From Gammaproteobacteria bacterium (GTDB lineage: Bacteria; Pseudomonadota; Gammaproteobacteria; Eutrophobiales; Eutrophobiaceae): 46,664 bases of DNA. Of the stretch, positions 31,427-42,416 are shown piece after piece. The notes below the pieces were generated by a model. That model was not told the origin of the DNA. It made no database searches and saw only the letters and a program-made list of their open reading frames with translations. Both the position numbers and the translations under genes were made by a program. Where the stretch lies: assembly GCA_016193395.1 (NCBI GenBank), contig JACPSH010000024.1, positions 1 through 46,664 of the forward strand. The letters are read 5' to 3'. Positions within the stretch are counted from its first letter, which is position 1, and every line of letters begins with the position of its first letter.

Positions 31427-31579
31427 AAAGTGAAAAGTTGAAGGTGAAAAGTAAAAAGTAAGAATTCAAGGGATTCTGTCCGAAGGTAGGGCCCGCAGGT
31501 TGAATCCTCGGCGAGCCTGCCCCAGTTCGAATGTTCGTAGTTTTCCCACTTGTAACTTTCCACTTTTCACTTATAACTG
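31427..31579. repeat. A/T-rich imperfect inverted repeat with GTGAAAAGT tracts
   Basis: The segment between the MerR gene and tRNA-Pro starts with purine-rich text repeating the word GTGAAAAGT or close variants (31430-31462) and ends with its complement (31545-31575). AAGTGAAAAGT is the longest exact inverted match. The inner part has smaller complementary pairs: GGATTC (31470-31475) with GAATCC (31502-31507), and GCAGG (31495-31499) with CCTGC (31516-31520). No gene is evident. It could be a small non-autonomous element or the remains of one. Confidence 0.5.
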
Positions 31580-31585
31580 TCTTTA

Positions 31586-31662
<77 letters not shown>

Positions 31663-31744
31663 TTCCCTTCGCGTCGCGACGCGCGCGTCCCTAAGCTAAA
31701 ATACCCGCAAATCAAACTGTTAAAACCGGTCACTCGCAAGGATT

Positions 31745-33574
31745 ATGTGTGGCATCGTAGGCGCCATCGCGCAGCGTGACGTCAGCGGCATCCTGCTGGA
31801 TGGCCTGAAGCGGCTCGAATACCGCGGCTATGATTCCGCGGGTATCGCCATCCTGAACGGCGATCGCAGGCTGGAGCGCGTTCGCGTCTGCGGCAAGGTG
31901 CGGGAGCTGACCGACCTGCCGGCGGTGCGTTCCCTGCATGGCGGGATCGGCATCGCGCACACGCGCTGGGCGACGCACGGCGAGCCGAGCGTCAATAACG
32001 CCCATCCGCATGTCTGCTCGGACATCGCCCTCGTGCACAACGGCATCATTGAAAACCATGAGCAGTTGCGCCGCTCGCAACGTACGGCCGGATACCAGTT
32101 CCAGTCCGAGACCGATACCGAAGTCATCGTCAACCAGATCCACCGCCACGCGCGGGAGGGCGGCGATCTGCTGACCGCCGTGCAACGTACACTCGCGGAG
32201 CTCAACGGCGCCTACGCCATCGGTGTGATGAGCGCCAGCGAGCCGAAGCGTCTCGTGGCCGCGCGCTCGGGCAGCCCGCTGGTCATCGGCATCGGCCGGG
32301 GCGAACACTTCATCGCTTCCGATATCCTGGCGCTGTTGCCCGTCACCCGGCGTTTCATCATTCTGGAAGATGGGGATGTCGCGGATGTGAGCAGCAGCGG
32401 TGTGGTGATCTACGACCGGAACGGCAGGAAGACCACCCGTCCGATCGTGACCTCGGAACTCTCGGCGGAGGCGACGGACAAGGGCGGATACCGTCATTAC
32501 ATGTTGAAGGAAATCTACGCGCAGCCGGTCGCCGTCGCCGAGACGCTCCGGGATCGCACGGGTGACGGGCGGGTCCTGGACGAGTCCTTCGGCGCCGGTA
32601 TTTGCGCGCTGCTGGATCGCACGCGGGCCGTGCAGATCGTCGCGTGCGGCACGAGTTACCACGCGGGTCTGGTGGCGCGCTGCTGGTTGGAGACGATGGC
32701 ACGTGTGCCGTGTTCGGTCGAATACGCCAGCGAATACCGTCACCGCCGTCCGCTTGTCCCCCCGGGGACGCTGCTGGTCGTGATTTCACAGTCCGGAGAG
32801 ACGCTGGATACGCTCGCCGCGCTCCGCGGCGCACAGGGCAGGGACTATGTCGGCAGTCTCGCGATTTGCAACGTCGATGGAAGCTCACTCACGCGCGAGG
32901 CGGATCACGTCCTGCTCACGCGTGCCGGCCCCGAGATTGGCGTGGCATCGACCAAGGCATTCACCACGCAGCTGGTCGTGCTGTTACTGCTGGCCATCAT
33001 GCTCGGCCGCCGGCAAGGCCTTGCGGCCGCAGACGAGAGGGCGCTGGTCGAGCACCTGTCCGGCCTGCCGGACGCCATCCGCCGCGCGCTCGAGCTCAAT
33101 GATTCGCTCGCGGAACTGGCCCGCAGGTTCGTGGGAAAGCAGCACGCCCTGTACCTGGGCCGCGGACCCATGCTGCCCGTGGCGATGGAGGGGGCGCTCA
33201 AGCTCAAGGAGATTTCCTACATCCATGCGGAGGCGTATCCCGCCGGCGAGCTGAAGCACGGCCCGCTGGCGCTGGTGGATGACACCATGCCCGTCGTCGC
33301 GGTGGCGCCCAATGACGACCTGCTGGAGAAGCTGAAGTCGAATCTGCACGAAGTGCGGGCGCGGGGCGGCGAACTCTACGTATTCAAGGACGCCGCATGC
33401 AACGTTGAGCCCGCCCAGGGCATGCACGCGGTTGACATTGCACCGATCGAAGGTTGTCTCGCACCCATCGTCTATACGGTTCCACTCCAACTCCTTGCGT
33501 ATCACGTCGCCATCCTGAAGGGCGCTGACGTGGACCAGCCGCGCAATCTGGCCAAGTCAGTCACCGTGGAATAA
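31745..33574 (+). CDS. glmS: glutamine-fructose-6-phosphate aminotransferase (isomerizing)
   Basis: 609 aa as in E. coli. The start is ATG 31745 with AAGGA just upstream, which leaves Cys at position 2 as the N-terminal nucleophile (MCGIVGAI). LKRLEYRGYDSAG and HTRWATHGEPSVNNAHPH are glutaminase motifs. Two SIS isomerase domains follow (ACGTSYHAGLVARCWLE, SQSGETLDTLAALR, GRGPMLPVAMEGALKLKEISYIHAEAYPAGELKHGPLAL), ending in PRNLAKSVTVE. It makes glucosamine-6-phosphate for peptidoglycan, LPS and amino sugars of the O-antigen genes in this window. The response regulator gene starts 15 bp downstream. Confidence 0.98.
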   Translation: MCGIVGAIAQRDVSGILLDGLKRLEYRGYDSAGIAILNGDRRLERVRVCGKVRELTDLPAVRSLHGGIGIAHTRWATHGEPSVNNAHPHVCSDIALVHNGIIENHEQLRRSQRTAGYQFQSETDTEVIVNQIHRHAREGGDLLTAVQRTLAELNGAYAIGVMSASEPKRLVAARSGSPLVIGIGRGEHFIASDILALLPVTRRFIILEDGDVADVSSSGVVIYDRNGRKTTRPIVTSELSAEATDKGGYRHYMLKEIYAQPVAVAETLRDRTGDGRVLDESFGAGICALLDRTRAVQIVACGTSYHAGLVARCWLETMARVPCSVEYASEYRHRRPLVPPGTLLVVISQSGETLDTLAALRGAQGRDYVGSLAICNVDGSSLTREADHVLLTRAGPEIGVASTKAFTTQLVVLLLLAIMLGRRQGLAAADERALVEHLSGLPDAIRRALELNDSLAELARRFVGKQHALYLGRGPMLPVAMEGALKLKEISYIHAEAYPAGELKHGPLALVDDTMPVVAVAPNDDLLEKLKSNLHEVRARGGELYVFKDAACNVEPAQGMHAVDIAPIEGCLAPIVYTVPLQLLAYHVAILKGADVDQPRNLAKSVTVE

Positions 33575-33589
33575 CCGCGGCCGCCGCGC

Positions 33590-34993
33590 ATGCCAAACCG
33601 GCCGCATCGACAACACCGGATCATGGTCGTCGACGACGATCCCGAGATCCTGTCGCTCCTGTCCACGTGGCTGACCCAGGACGGCTTCGAAGTCCTCACG
33701 GCCAGCTCCGGCAAGGAGGCGCTCGCGCGCGTCGACGTGGCACATCCAGGACTGGTCATTACTGACCTCAAGATGGACGAAGTGAACGGCATGGACGTCC
33801 TTGCCGCGATCCACCGCGGCAAACCGCTGTTGCCGGTGATTATGCTGAGCGGACAAGCCGAGATCCCGGACGCGGTCAAGGCGACGCACATGGGTTCGGC
33901 GGCATTCCTGACGAAGCCGGTGAAGCGCGAAGTGCTGCTGGACAACGTGCGCAGGACATTGCGGATCTCCGGCCAGGACAGCGGCATTCGCCGGGAGTTT
34001 GCTCCCGGGCTCGTGTACCGGAGCCACGCCATGGAGGAAGTCATGGAACTGGCCGAGTTGGTCGCCGCGACCGACGTCACCGTGTTCATTACGGGGGCGA
34101 CCGGGACAGGCAAGGAAGTGATTGCGCGTGCGATACACGATGCCAGCGCGCGGCGCGAGCGCCCGTTCATTGCCGTGAATTGCGGCGCCATTCCCGAACA
34201 GCTGCTGGAATCGGAACTCTTCGGCCATGAGAAGGGCGCCTTCACGGGCGCGCACCAGCGCCACGAAGGTCTGTTCAAGGCCGCGGACGGCGGAACCCTG
34301 TTTCTGGACGAGATAGGCGACATGCCGTTGACACTGCAGGTGAAGCTCCTGCGTGTGTTGCAGGACTTCGCCGTCCGGCCGGTGGGGTCTGTACGCTCGT
34401 ACCCGATCAACGTGCGCGTCATCTCGGCGACGCACCGGGACCTGGACCGGGCCGTGGTGGAAGGTGAATTCCGGGAGGACCTGTTCTACCGGCTCAAGGT
34501 TGTTCCCCTCCATGTCCCGGAACTTTCGGCGCGCGGGGAAGACATCCCGGCATTGGCCGCCCATTTCCTCCAGTCCTTCGCGCACCAGAACAATGCGGAG
34601 GCGAAGCTGTTCGCCCCGGACGCCATGGAGTTTCTCGTGGCCGCATCGTGGCCGGGCAATATCCGCCAGCTCAACAATGTGGTAAACGTCTGCGCCGCAT
34701 TGTGCAAGACGAAGACCATCCCCCTGAGCCTGGCAAGACGCGCCCTCCAGGATCAGCCCGGGGAGATCCAGACGCTGAAGGAGGCCAAACAGAATTTCGA
34801 GCGCAAATACCTGATGACTGTATTGCGGATCACGCACGGGCAGGTCGCCAACGCGGCGCGCATCGCCGGGCGGAACCGCACCGAGTTTTACAAGTTATTG
34901 GCCCAGAACGGGATCGATCCGGCCGATTTCAGGCAGTCTCCTGACGATCCCGCGGTGGAGTCGCGGCAGCGGAGAACAGACCATGACGGCTGA
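33590..34993 (+). CDS. glrR: GlrR-like sigma-54-dependent response regulator
   Basis: 467 aa. The receiver domain has MVVDDDPEI (DD at 15-16) and LVITDLKMDE with phospho-acceptor D59, and K near 108 in FLTKPV. The AAA+ domain has Walker A GATGTGKE near 170 and GAFTGA near 216, which contacts sigma-54, plus GGTLFLDEIGDMP. The Fis-type helix-turn-helix HGQVANAARIAGRNRTEFYKLLAQ is near-identical in pattern to E. coli GlrR/QseF. In E. coli GlrR drives the GlmY sRNA that raises glmS, which makes its place right after glmS notable. It overlaps the Hpt gene by 11 bp. Confidence 0.88.
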   Translation: MPNRPHRQHRIMVVDDDPEILSLLSTWLTQDGFEVLTASSGKEALARVDVAHPGLVITDLKMDEVNGMDVLAAIHRGKPLLPVIMLSGQAEIPDAVKATHMGSAAFLTKPVKREVLLDNVRRTLRISGQDSGIRREFAPGLVYRSHAMEEVMELAELVAATDVTVFITGATGTGKEVIARAIHDASARRERPFIAVNCGAIPEQLLESELFGHEKGAFTGAHQRHEGLFKAADGGTLFLDEIGDMPLTLQVKLLRVLQDFAVRPVGSVRSYPINVRVISATHRDLDRAVVEGEFREDLFYRLKVVPLHVPELSARGEDIPALAAHFLQSFAHQNNAEAKLFAPDAMEFLVAASWPGNIRQLNNVVNVCAALCKTKTIPLSLARRALQDQPGEIQTLKEAKQNFERKYLMTVLRITHGQVANAARIAGRNRTEFYKLLAQNGIDPADFRQSPDDPAVESRQRRTDHDG

Positions 34994-35288
34994 GAAGATA
35001 ATCGTAACGGTGGATCCGGATCTCGAGGAACTGATCCCGGGATTCCTGGAAAACCGCGCCAGGGACGTGCAATCATTGCGCGACGCCCTGGCAAAATCGG
35101 ATTGCAGGGCCATCCAGTCGATCGGGCACAGCCTCAAGGGCGTAGGCGGCGGCTACGGTTTCAACGGCCTGTCGGAACTCGGCGCCAAAATTGAATCTGC
35201 GGCCAAGGCCGGCAACGTCGAGCCACTGGCGGGTCTCATCGATGGCGTTGCGGATTATCTGCAGCGCGTCCAAGTTGTCTACGGGTAA
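34983..35288 (+). CDS. Hpt domain protein
   Basis: 101 aa, a single histidine phosphotransfer domain of about the usual size. The phospho-acceptor is His49 in IGHSLKGVGGGYGF, followed by LSELGAKIESAAKAGN. It has no membrane segment. It is coupled to the regulator gene by an 11-bp overlap and stands before a hybrid kinase, so a phosphorelay kinase-receiver-Hpt-regulator is likely. An isolated hairpin array separates it from the kinase gene. Confidence 0.88.
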   Translation: MTAEKIIVTVDPDLEELIPGFLENRARDVQSLRDALAKSDCRAIQSIGHSLKGVGGGYGFNGLSELGAKIESAAKAGNVEPLAGLIDGVADYLQRVQVVYG

Positions 35289-35325
35289 ACGCGCGGCGGC
35301 GCATGATCCGGACAGCTAATAGGCT

Positions 35326-35436
35326 GATGCAAAAGTCCGTCCATGGACTTTTGCATCGCGCTTCGGCCAAAGCGGAGCTTCGGCCTCGCTCCATTTATCA
35401 AGCACTGGCGTGCTTGATAAATGCTGCGTCCCATCC
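35326..35436. repeat. hairpin-array repeat, copy 2
   Basis: A 13-bp perfect hairpin, GATGCAAAAGTCC (35326-35338) with 35345-35357 around GTCCAT, comes first. A G/C-rich segment with the word GCTTCGGCC twice (35360-35368, 35378-35386) follows. A 12-bp perfect hairpin, TTTATCAAGCAC (35394-35405) with 35410-35421 around TGGC, ends it. Positions 35369-35436 are identical to 46546-46613 except for one base (67 of 68). The repeat runs into the first five codons of the kinase gene. Confidence 0.85.
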
Positions 35437-37871
35437 CGTGGAACAATGCCCTTGACCGTAACCGCCGCGACTTTTCGCTGGAGTCCATCGCGCTGGAATC
35501 GGCGGTGTTCGGCAATGTCCGCGCCGCGCAGAACGCGCTTGAGAACGTGGCGGCATTCCTGGTAGTCAAGCCGGATCTCGATCAGTCCGAGTTCATGGCC
35601 ATCGTCCACGAATTGCTCGACCAGCATCCCTATCTGCACGGCGTGATCTATTGTCCCGCGGTATCCGGAGCGCAGCCGGACTGTCGCAATGGTCCGCATG
35701 TCGCCCGAGACGATTCCGGTGAAGAGCGCTTCCGGACCGGTTCTCCCGTCGCGGACAACCCTCAGCTCGGGACCCTGATCGCACGTTACCTCGACGTGGC
35801 GGCAGCGGTCGCCAAGCCCGGAGGCGCTGCGCGGGAACTCTGGCTGTTCAAGCCGATCGGCGCGCAGCCGGCGCCGGCGGAGGACATGCCGGTCATCCAT
35901 TTCGGCGGCGGCCTGGTTGCGGTGGTCCTGGATATCGGGCAACTCCCGGGGAATTCCGCCCTGGCTTCTTCGCTGGTCATCACGTTATCCAGCGATCTGG
36001 CGGGACTGGGAGGTCGCGAGGTGCTGCTGTCGCGGCCGCAGGAACGGAAACCCGGACAATGGGGGGTCACCGAACTGGTCAGAGAGGGGGCGCTCCAATT
36101 TCCCCTTTATTCCATGCATCTACGCATCAGCCGGACCGTCGCCTGGCAGGAAGTCGACCGGGAGACCGTCTACACGGCGCTCCTCATAGGCATCGGCGTG
36201 ACGTTGCTGCTGGTCGCCCTGGTGCGGGCGCGAGATTTGCAGGCGCGCGTGCTGCGCGAGCGCAATATCGTGATTGAACAGCAGGTCGAGGAGCAGACCA
36301 AGGAGCTGGCGCTCGCCCGGGACCAGGCGCTGGATGCCTCGCGCGTCAAATCCGAATTCCTGGCGAGCATGAGCCACGAGATCCGCACGCCGCTCAATGC
36401 GATTATCGGCATGGCGGAACTCCTCTCAGAAACGCCGTTGACCGGCGAGCAGAAGAAGTACATCGACGTGTTCAGGAAAGCGGGCGATACGCTTCTGAGC
36501 CTGGTCAATGACATCCTCGACCTTTCCAAGATCGAGGCGCGGCAGCTCGACCTGGAGGACATTGCCTTCGATCTGTATGAAACCGTCGAGGAATCGGTCG
36601 ACATCTATGCGTTGAAAGCGGCGGCCAAGGATATCGAGCTCGTGTGCTGCATCGATCCGCGCCTGGAGCCGACTCGGCGCGGCGACCCGGCGCGTCTGCG
36701 GCAAATCATCCTCAACCTCATCAGCAACGCGCTCAAGTTCACGGACCGGGGCGAGATCGTCGTGCACGTCGCGGCAGGCGCGGATGGCAGGCTGGAATTC
36801 GCCGTGAACGACACCGGGATTGGCATCCCGGCGGACAAACTCGAGGCGATTTTTGCGAGCTTCACGCAGGTGGATTCGTCCATCACGCGCCGGTATGGCG
36901 GAACCGGACTGGGGCTGACCATCTCGCGCAGCCTGGTTGACATGATGGGCGGACGCATCTGGGTCGAGAGCGAGCTGGGGCGGGGCAGCGCCTTCCGCTT
37001 TTCGGTCCGGCTGCCGCCGGTCGCGGATGGAAGGCGCCGGCGCCTGGAGCTGCCGCACCTGGATGGCTTGCGGATACTGGCGATCGATGACAACGCCAGC
37101 AGCCTGGAAAACGTCTCCGTCCATCTGCGCCGGGCCGGCGCCGCGGTCACGGGCGTGTCTGGGCCAGAAGCGGCGTTGCAGGCGCTGGAGGGGGGTGCGA
37201 CTTTCGACCTCATTATCGCGGATTGCCGTATGCCTGCACGCGGAGGGTTTGATCTCGTCGCGGACTTCAGGCAGCGGGGCATCCGGACCCGTACCCTGAT
37301 GATGCTCAGCGCCACCGATCTGAAGCAGCACATGTCCCAGCTCAAGAGTCTGGGCGTCAGCGCTTACCTGCTGAAGCCGGTCAAGGCGGCCGAACTACTG
37401 AACCAGGTGCGGGATGTCCTGGGCGGGCAGCAGGTGGAACAGGCCGCCGCGTCGCCGGCGGCGGGAGAAGAAACCCTCACGCGGCCGCTGCGGATCCTGC
37501 TGGTCGAGGACAATCCGGATAACCGCCTGCTGGTCCGTTCCTATCTCAAGAAGCTGCCGTGGGAGATCGATGAAGCTGAAAACGGTCAGATCGCCGTGGA
37601 TAAATTCTCCAGCGGCACCTATGACCTCGTGCTGATGGACGTTCAGATGCCGGTGATGGACGGCCACCTGGCGACGCGCACGATCCGCCAATGGGAAGGT
37701 CGGAACGGACGCGCGCCGACGCCGATCATTGCGTTGACCGCCCACGCCATCAAGGAGGAGATAGACAAGTGCATCGCCTCGGGCTGCAATGCCTGCCTGA
37801 GCAAGCCCGTCAAGAAGGCCGTGCTTGTGGAGGCGATACAGGCCGCGGCCTCAGGCCGGAGCGGCGCCTGA
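35421..37871 (+). CDS. hybrid sensor histidine kinase, N-terminus possibly truncated
   Basis: 816 aa as annotated from ATG 35421. Residues ~20-248 resemble an extracytoplasmic CHASE-like sensor, one membrane helix is at 249-268, and a coiled coil at ~285-305 follows. HisKA has SHEIRTPLNAIIG (H319); HATPase_c has NLISNALKF, DTGIGIP and GGTGLGLTIS. Two receiver domains follow, AIDDN/IIADCRMP and LVEDN/LMDVQMP. No N-terminal membrane helix precedes the sensor, which is expected for this topology. The codon before the ATG is TAA, and the ATG lies inside the repeat with no ribosome binding site. Its stop abuts the tolC stop with no gap. Confidence 0.85.
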   Translation: MLRPIPWNNALDRNRRDFSLESIALESAVFGNVRAAQNALENVAAFLVVKPDLDQSEFMAIVHELLDQHPYLHGVIYCPAVSGAQPDCRNGPHVARDDSGEERFRTGSPVADNPQLGTLIARYLDVAAAVAKPGGAARELWLFKPIGAQPAPAEDMPVIHFGGGLVAVVLDIGQLPGNSALASSLVITLSSDLAGLGGREVLLSRPQERKPGQWGVTELVREGALQFPLYSMHLRISRTVAWQEVDRETVYTALLIGIGVTLLLVALVRARDLQARVLRERNIVIEQQVEEQTKELALARDQALDASRVKSEFLASMSHEIRTPLNAIIGMAELLSETPLTGEQKKYIDVFRKAGDTLLSLVNDILDLSKIEARQLDLEDIAFDLYETVEESVDIYALKAAAKDIELVCCIDPRLEPTRRGDPARLRQIILNLISNALKFTDRGEIVVHVAAGADGRLEFAVNDTGIGIPADKLEAIFASFTQVDSSITRRYGGTGLGLTISRSLVDMMGGRIWVESELGRGSAFRFSVRLPPVADGRRRRLELPHLDGLRILAIDDNASSLENVSVHLRRAGAAVTGVSGPEAALQALEGGATFDLIIADCRMPARGGFDLVADFRQRGIRTRTLMMLSATDLKQHMSQLKSLGVSAYLLKPVKAAELLNQVRDVLGGQQVEQAAASPAAGEETLTRPLRILLVEDNPDNRLLVRSYLKKLPWEIDEAENGQIAVDKFSSGTYDLVLMDVQMPVMDGHLATRTIRQWEGRNGRAPTPIIALTAHAIKEEIDKCIASGCNACLSKPVKKAVLVEAIQAAASGRSGA

Positions 37872-39212
37872 TCAATTCAGCCAGCCGTTGACGTGTGACA
37901 GGTCCTGATCTGACAGCGTGCCGGCCGCCTGTCTCAGGCGCAACGTGTTCAGCAGGTAATCGTAACGCGCGCGCGCATAATCGCGGCGTGCCTGCAGGGT
38001 GGCCCGTTCCGCGGCAACCACGTCGACCGCGGTGCGCGTGCCGACATCGAAACCCGCCTGCGTCGCCTCGAGCGCGGTCTCCGTCGAAACCAGCGCCTGT
38101 TTCAGCGCTTCCACCTGGCTGATGCCCGAAATGACGCTCAAGTACGACTCACGCGTCGTACGCTGCGCCGTGCGGCGGGTGAATTCCAGGACTTCGAGGC
38201 GCTCGTCCAGGCGCTGTTGCGCCTCCCGGGTCTTGGAGCTGACGAAGCCCCCCTGATAGATGGGTACATTCAACTCGATGCCGACTGCCGTACTGTGGAT
38301 CTTGGTGTCGCTGAAACGGCCGCCGGTCTTGTCGTAGCCGCCGCGGGCCTGAAGGTCGAGAGTCGGGAAATGCCCGGATGACTGAACGCTGATCTCCTGC
38401 CGGGCCACGTCCACGGCATGCGTAGCGGCAGTCACGTCGAGATTCTGCGTGAGGGCCGTCTCGGTCCACTGATCAATGTCCTGTGGGTCGGGCGCGAGCA
38501 GCGGCATTTTCTCACCCAGAATCAGCAACTCGGTGAGGTACTGGCCGATCACTTCGCGCAGGCGCTCGCGTGCACCATCGAGCAGGTTGACGGCCTCGAT
38601 TTCCTGGGCAACCGCCCGGTCATAACCGGCCTGCGCCTCCTGCACGTCGGTGATGGCGGTCAGCCCCACGTCGAAGCGCTGCCTGGCCTGTTCCAGCTGC
38701 CGGCCCAGGGAGCGCTTTTCCGCCTGGGCAAACTCGAGATTGTCCATGGTGCCAAGGACGAGGAAATACCTTTCCGCGACGCGCACGATCAGATCCTCCT
38801 GCGCGGCCATCAGTTCGGCGTCGGCCTGCTTGATCTGACTGCCGGCCTGCCGGTACCGAAGAAAGCGGTCGCGCCGGAAAATGGGCTGGGTGAGATTCAG
38901 GGAATAGCCGTGGCTGTTGAAATTGAGTTCCGAGCCCTGGCCGCCGACGATGAAGGCCGAACTGATATCCTGGTCGTTCTCAAAGGTGTTGGCCGTGCCA
39001 TTGAGCGAGGGCAGGAGTTGCGCCAGGGCCTGCGGACGCAGCTCAAGCACTGCGCGCTTGGCAGCGGCAACGCGCCGGAAAGTCGGGTCACTGTCCACCG
39101 CGAGCGCATAGACTTCCATGAGATCGGCCGCGTGTGATTGCGGAATCACCCCGGCCAGCAGGAAGGCCAGGAAGGCGCAGCAGCGCCTCTTCGTCGTAAC
39201 GTGCTCGTGCAT
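37872..39212 (-). CDS. tolC: TolC-family outer-membrane channel protein
   Basis: 446 aa, including a signal peptide of about 28 residues (CCAFLAFLLAGVIPQSHA, then ADLMEVYALA). Two outer-membrane efflux repeats are visible: residues ~29-240 with LMEVYALAVDSDPTFRRVAAAKRA, and ~250-440 with ALTQNLDVTAATHAVDVARQEI. VGLTAITDVQEAQAGYD and FDVGTRTAVDVVAAERATLQARRDYARARYDYLLNTLRLRQAAGTLS are the repeated helix signatures. It forms the trimeric exit duct for type I secretion and RND pumps. It is the last gene of pcm-rhodanese-tolC. Confidence 0.93.
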   Translation of the reverse strand: MHEHVTTKRRCCAFLAFLLAGVIPQSHAADLMEVYALAVDSDPTFRRVAAAKRAVLELRPQALAQLLPSLNGTANTFENDQDISSAFIVGGQGSELNFNSHGYSLNLTQPIFRRDRFLRYRQAGSQIKQADAELMAAQEDLIVRVAERYFLVLGTMDNLEFAQAEKRSLGRQLEQARQRFDVGLTAITDVQEAQAGYDRAVAQEIEAVNLLDGARERLREVIGQYLTELLILGEKMPLLAPDPQDIDQWTETALTQNLDVTAATHAVDVARQEISVQSSGHFPTLDLQARGGYDKTGGRFSDTKIHSTAVGIELNVPIYQGGFVSSKTREAQQRLDERLEVLEFTRRTAQRTTRESYLSVISGISQVEALKQALVSTETALEATQAGFDVGTRTAVDVVAAERATLQARRDYARARYDYLLNTLRLRQAAGTLSDQDLSHVNGWLN

Positions 39213-39250
39213 CGCGTTTCGGTCCTTATCAATTAGCGGGTGGTCGTTCT

Positions 39251-39571
39251 TCAGTACTGCTGCATATCAGGGTCGACGGATTGGGCCCACGCGTCAACCC
39301 CCCCGTTCAGGTTCAGCGTCCTGGAGAACCCCCGGGTTTCCAGCCAGCTTGCCGCCTCCTGGCTGCGCATTCCGTGGTGGCAGATGAACACGGTATCCCG
39401 ATCGCGATCCAGCTCGCCGGCGCGCGCCGGCAGTTCCTCGATCGGAATGTTCTCCGAACCGGCAATTTTGCAGATCGCGAACTCCCAGGGTTCGCGGATG
39501 TCAATCAGCCGCGGCGGGCCATTGCCGCCGTCCAGCCATTCCTTCAGTTCTTCCGGGCTGATGGTCCGCAT
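39251..39571 (-). CDS. rhodanese-like sulfurtransferase
   Basis: 106 aa, a single rhodanese domain like GlpE. It has LIDIREPWEFAICKIAGSENIP (CH2A-type) and the active-site loop CHHGMRS, with Cys at about residue 64. HHGMRS is the loop of a small-thiol sulfurtransferase. It has no signal peptide. It lies between pcm and tolC on the same strand, an arrangement I know from several gammaproteobacterial genomes. The sulfur acceptor is unknown. Confidence 0.92.
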   Translation of the reverse strand: MRTISPEELKEWLDGGNGPPRLIDIREPWEFAICKIAGSENIPIEELPARAGELDRDRDTVFICHHGMRSQEAASWLETRGFSRTLNLNGGVDAWAQSVDPDMQQY

Positions 39572-39619
39572 CGGCGCCGCGTTCGGTCAATGTGAACGGA
39601 AATCCGCGCCTGGCCGCCG

Positions 39620-40273
39620 CTAAAAGCGGAACCGGGACGGCTCGGGCAGGCCGTGCAGCGGTGGCAGCTCCGTTTCGAACAGGGGTTCACGCGACCACTC
39701 GCTCTCGCCCAGGCGCGTGATCAGCATCGCCTCCATGACGGGCGCCGCGCCGACGATGACAAACAGACGGCCGCCGACGGCGAGTTGCCGTTCGAAGTCG
39801 TCGCTGAGGACGGGGACCGATCCGGTCACGGCGATCGCATCATAGGGGGCGTCCGTGGGCCAGCCGCGGCAGGCGTCTCCGCTGTGCAGGGTGACGTTGG
39901 GCAGGCCGCAGCGGGCAAGTTTCGGACGCGCGGCCTCGGTGAAATCGGCGAACAGTTCGACGCTGACTACGGCGCCGCCGTGGCTGGCCAGCAGCGCGGT
40001 GACGAATCCGCAGCCCGTCCCCACTTCCAGCACGCGTTGTCCGGGCTCGATGGCCAGGCTTTGCAGCATGCGTCCCTCGACCTTGGGGGTCATGGTGACC
40101 TGGTCGTGGCCGATGGGAATGTTCACGTCGGCGAGCGCCAATTGCCGGTACGCGGCCGGCATGAAATCTTCCCGATGTATGGAGGAAAAGGCATCGAGCG
40201 TGCGTTGATCCAGGACCTCCCAGGGCCGGATCTGCTGCTCGATCATGTTGAAACGGGCCTGCTCGAAATCCAT
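39620..40273 (-). CDS. pcm: protein-L-isoaspartate O-methyltransferase
   Basis: 217 aa from ATG 40273. An upstream ATG at 40333 gives 20 extra residues that do not fit the family, because Pcm proteins start close to ARFNMIEQQIRPWEV. HREDFMPAAYRQLALADVNIPIGHDQVTMTPKVEGRMLQ is the substrate region. LEVGTGCGFVTALLA is SAM motif I, and DAIAVTGSVPVL is the motif II area (a Ser/Val replaces the commoner A-P). It repairs isoaspartyl residues in ageing proteins. It is divergent from the thiC riboswitch. Confidence 0.92.
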   Translation of the reverse strand: MDFEQARFNMIEQQIRPWEVLDQRTLDAFSSIHREDFMPAAYRQLALADVNIPIGHDQVTMTPKVEGRMLQSLAIEPGQRVLEVGTGCGFVTALLASHGGAVVSVELFADFTEAARPKLARCGLPNVTLHSGDACRGWPTDAPYDAIAVTGSVPVLSDDFERQLAVGGRLFVIVGAAPVMEAMLITRLGESEWSREPLFETELPPLHGLPEPSRFRF

Positions 40274-40342
40274 GCGGGGACCGGATGTTGTGACGCCGCG
40301 GCGCGCGCGTTGGAGCGTGTTATTATACAGCATACAAGTGCA

Positions 40343-42346
<2,004 letters not shown>

Positions 42347-42416
42347 TCCGTGCTGCCCGCCGTGGCATCCGGGCCCGGCGCGCGTCAGGTCCCTCGCTGA
42401 CGGCGGCCGGCCGCAG

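Noticed and set aside
35400-35430. sigma-54 promoter (TGGC..TGC words) in the repeat
   Set aside because: The spacing and the -24 element do not fit TGGCAC-N5-TTGC, and the words are parts of the hairpin.
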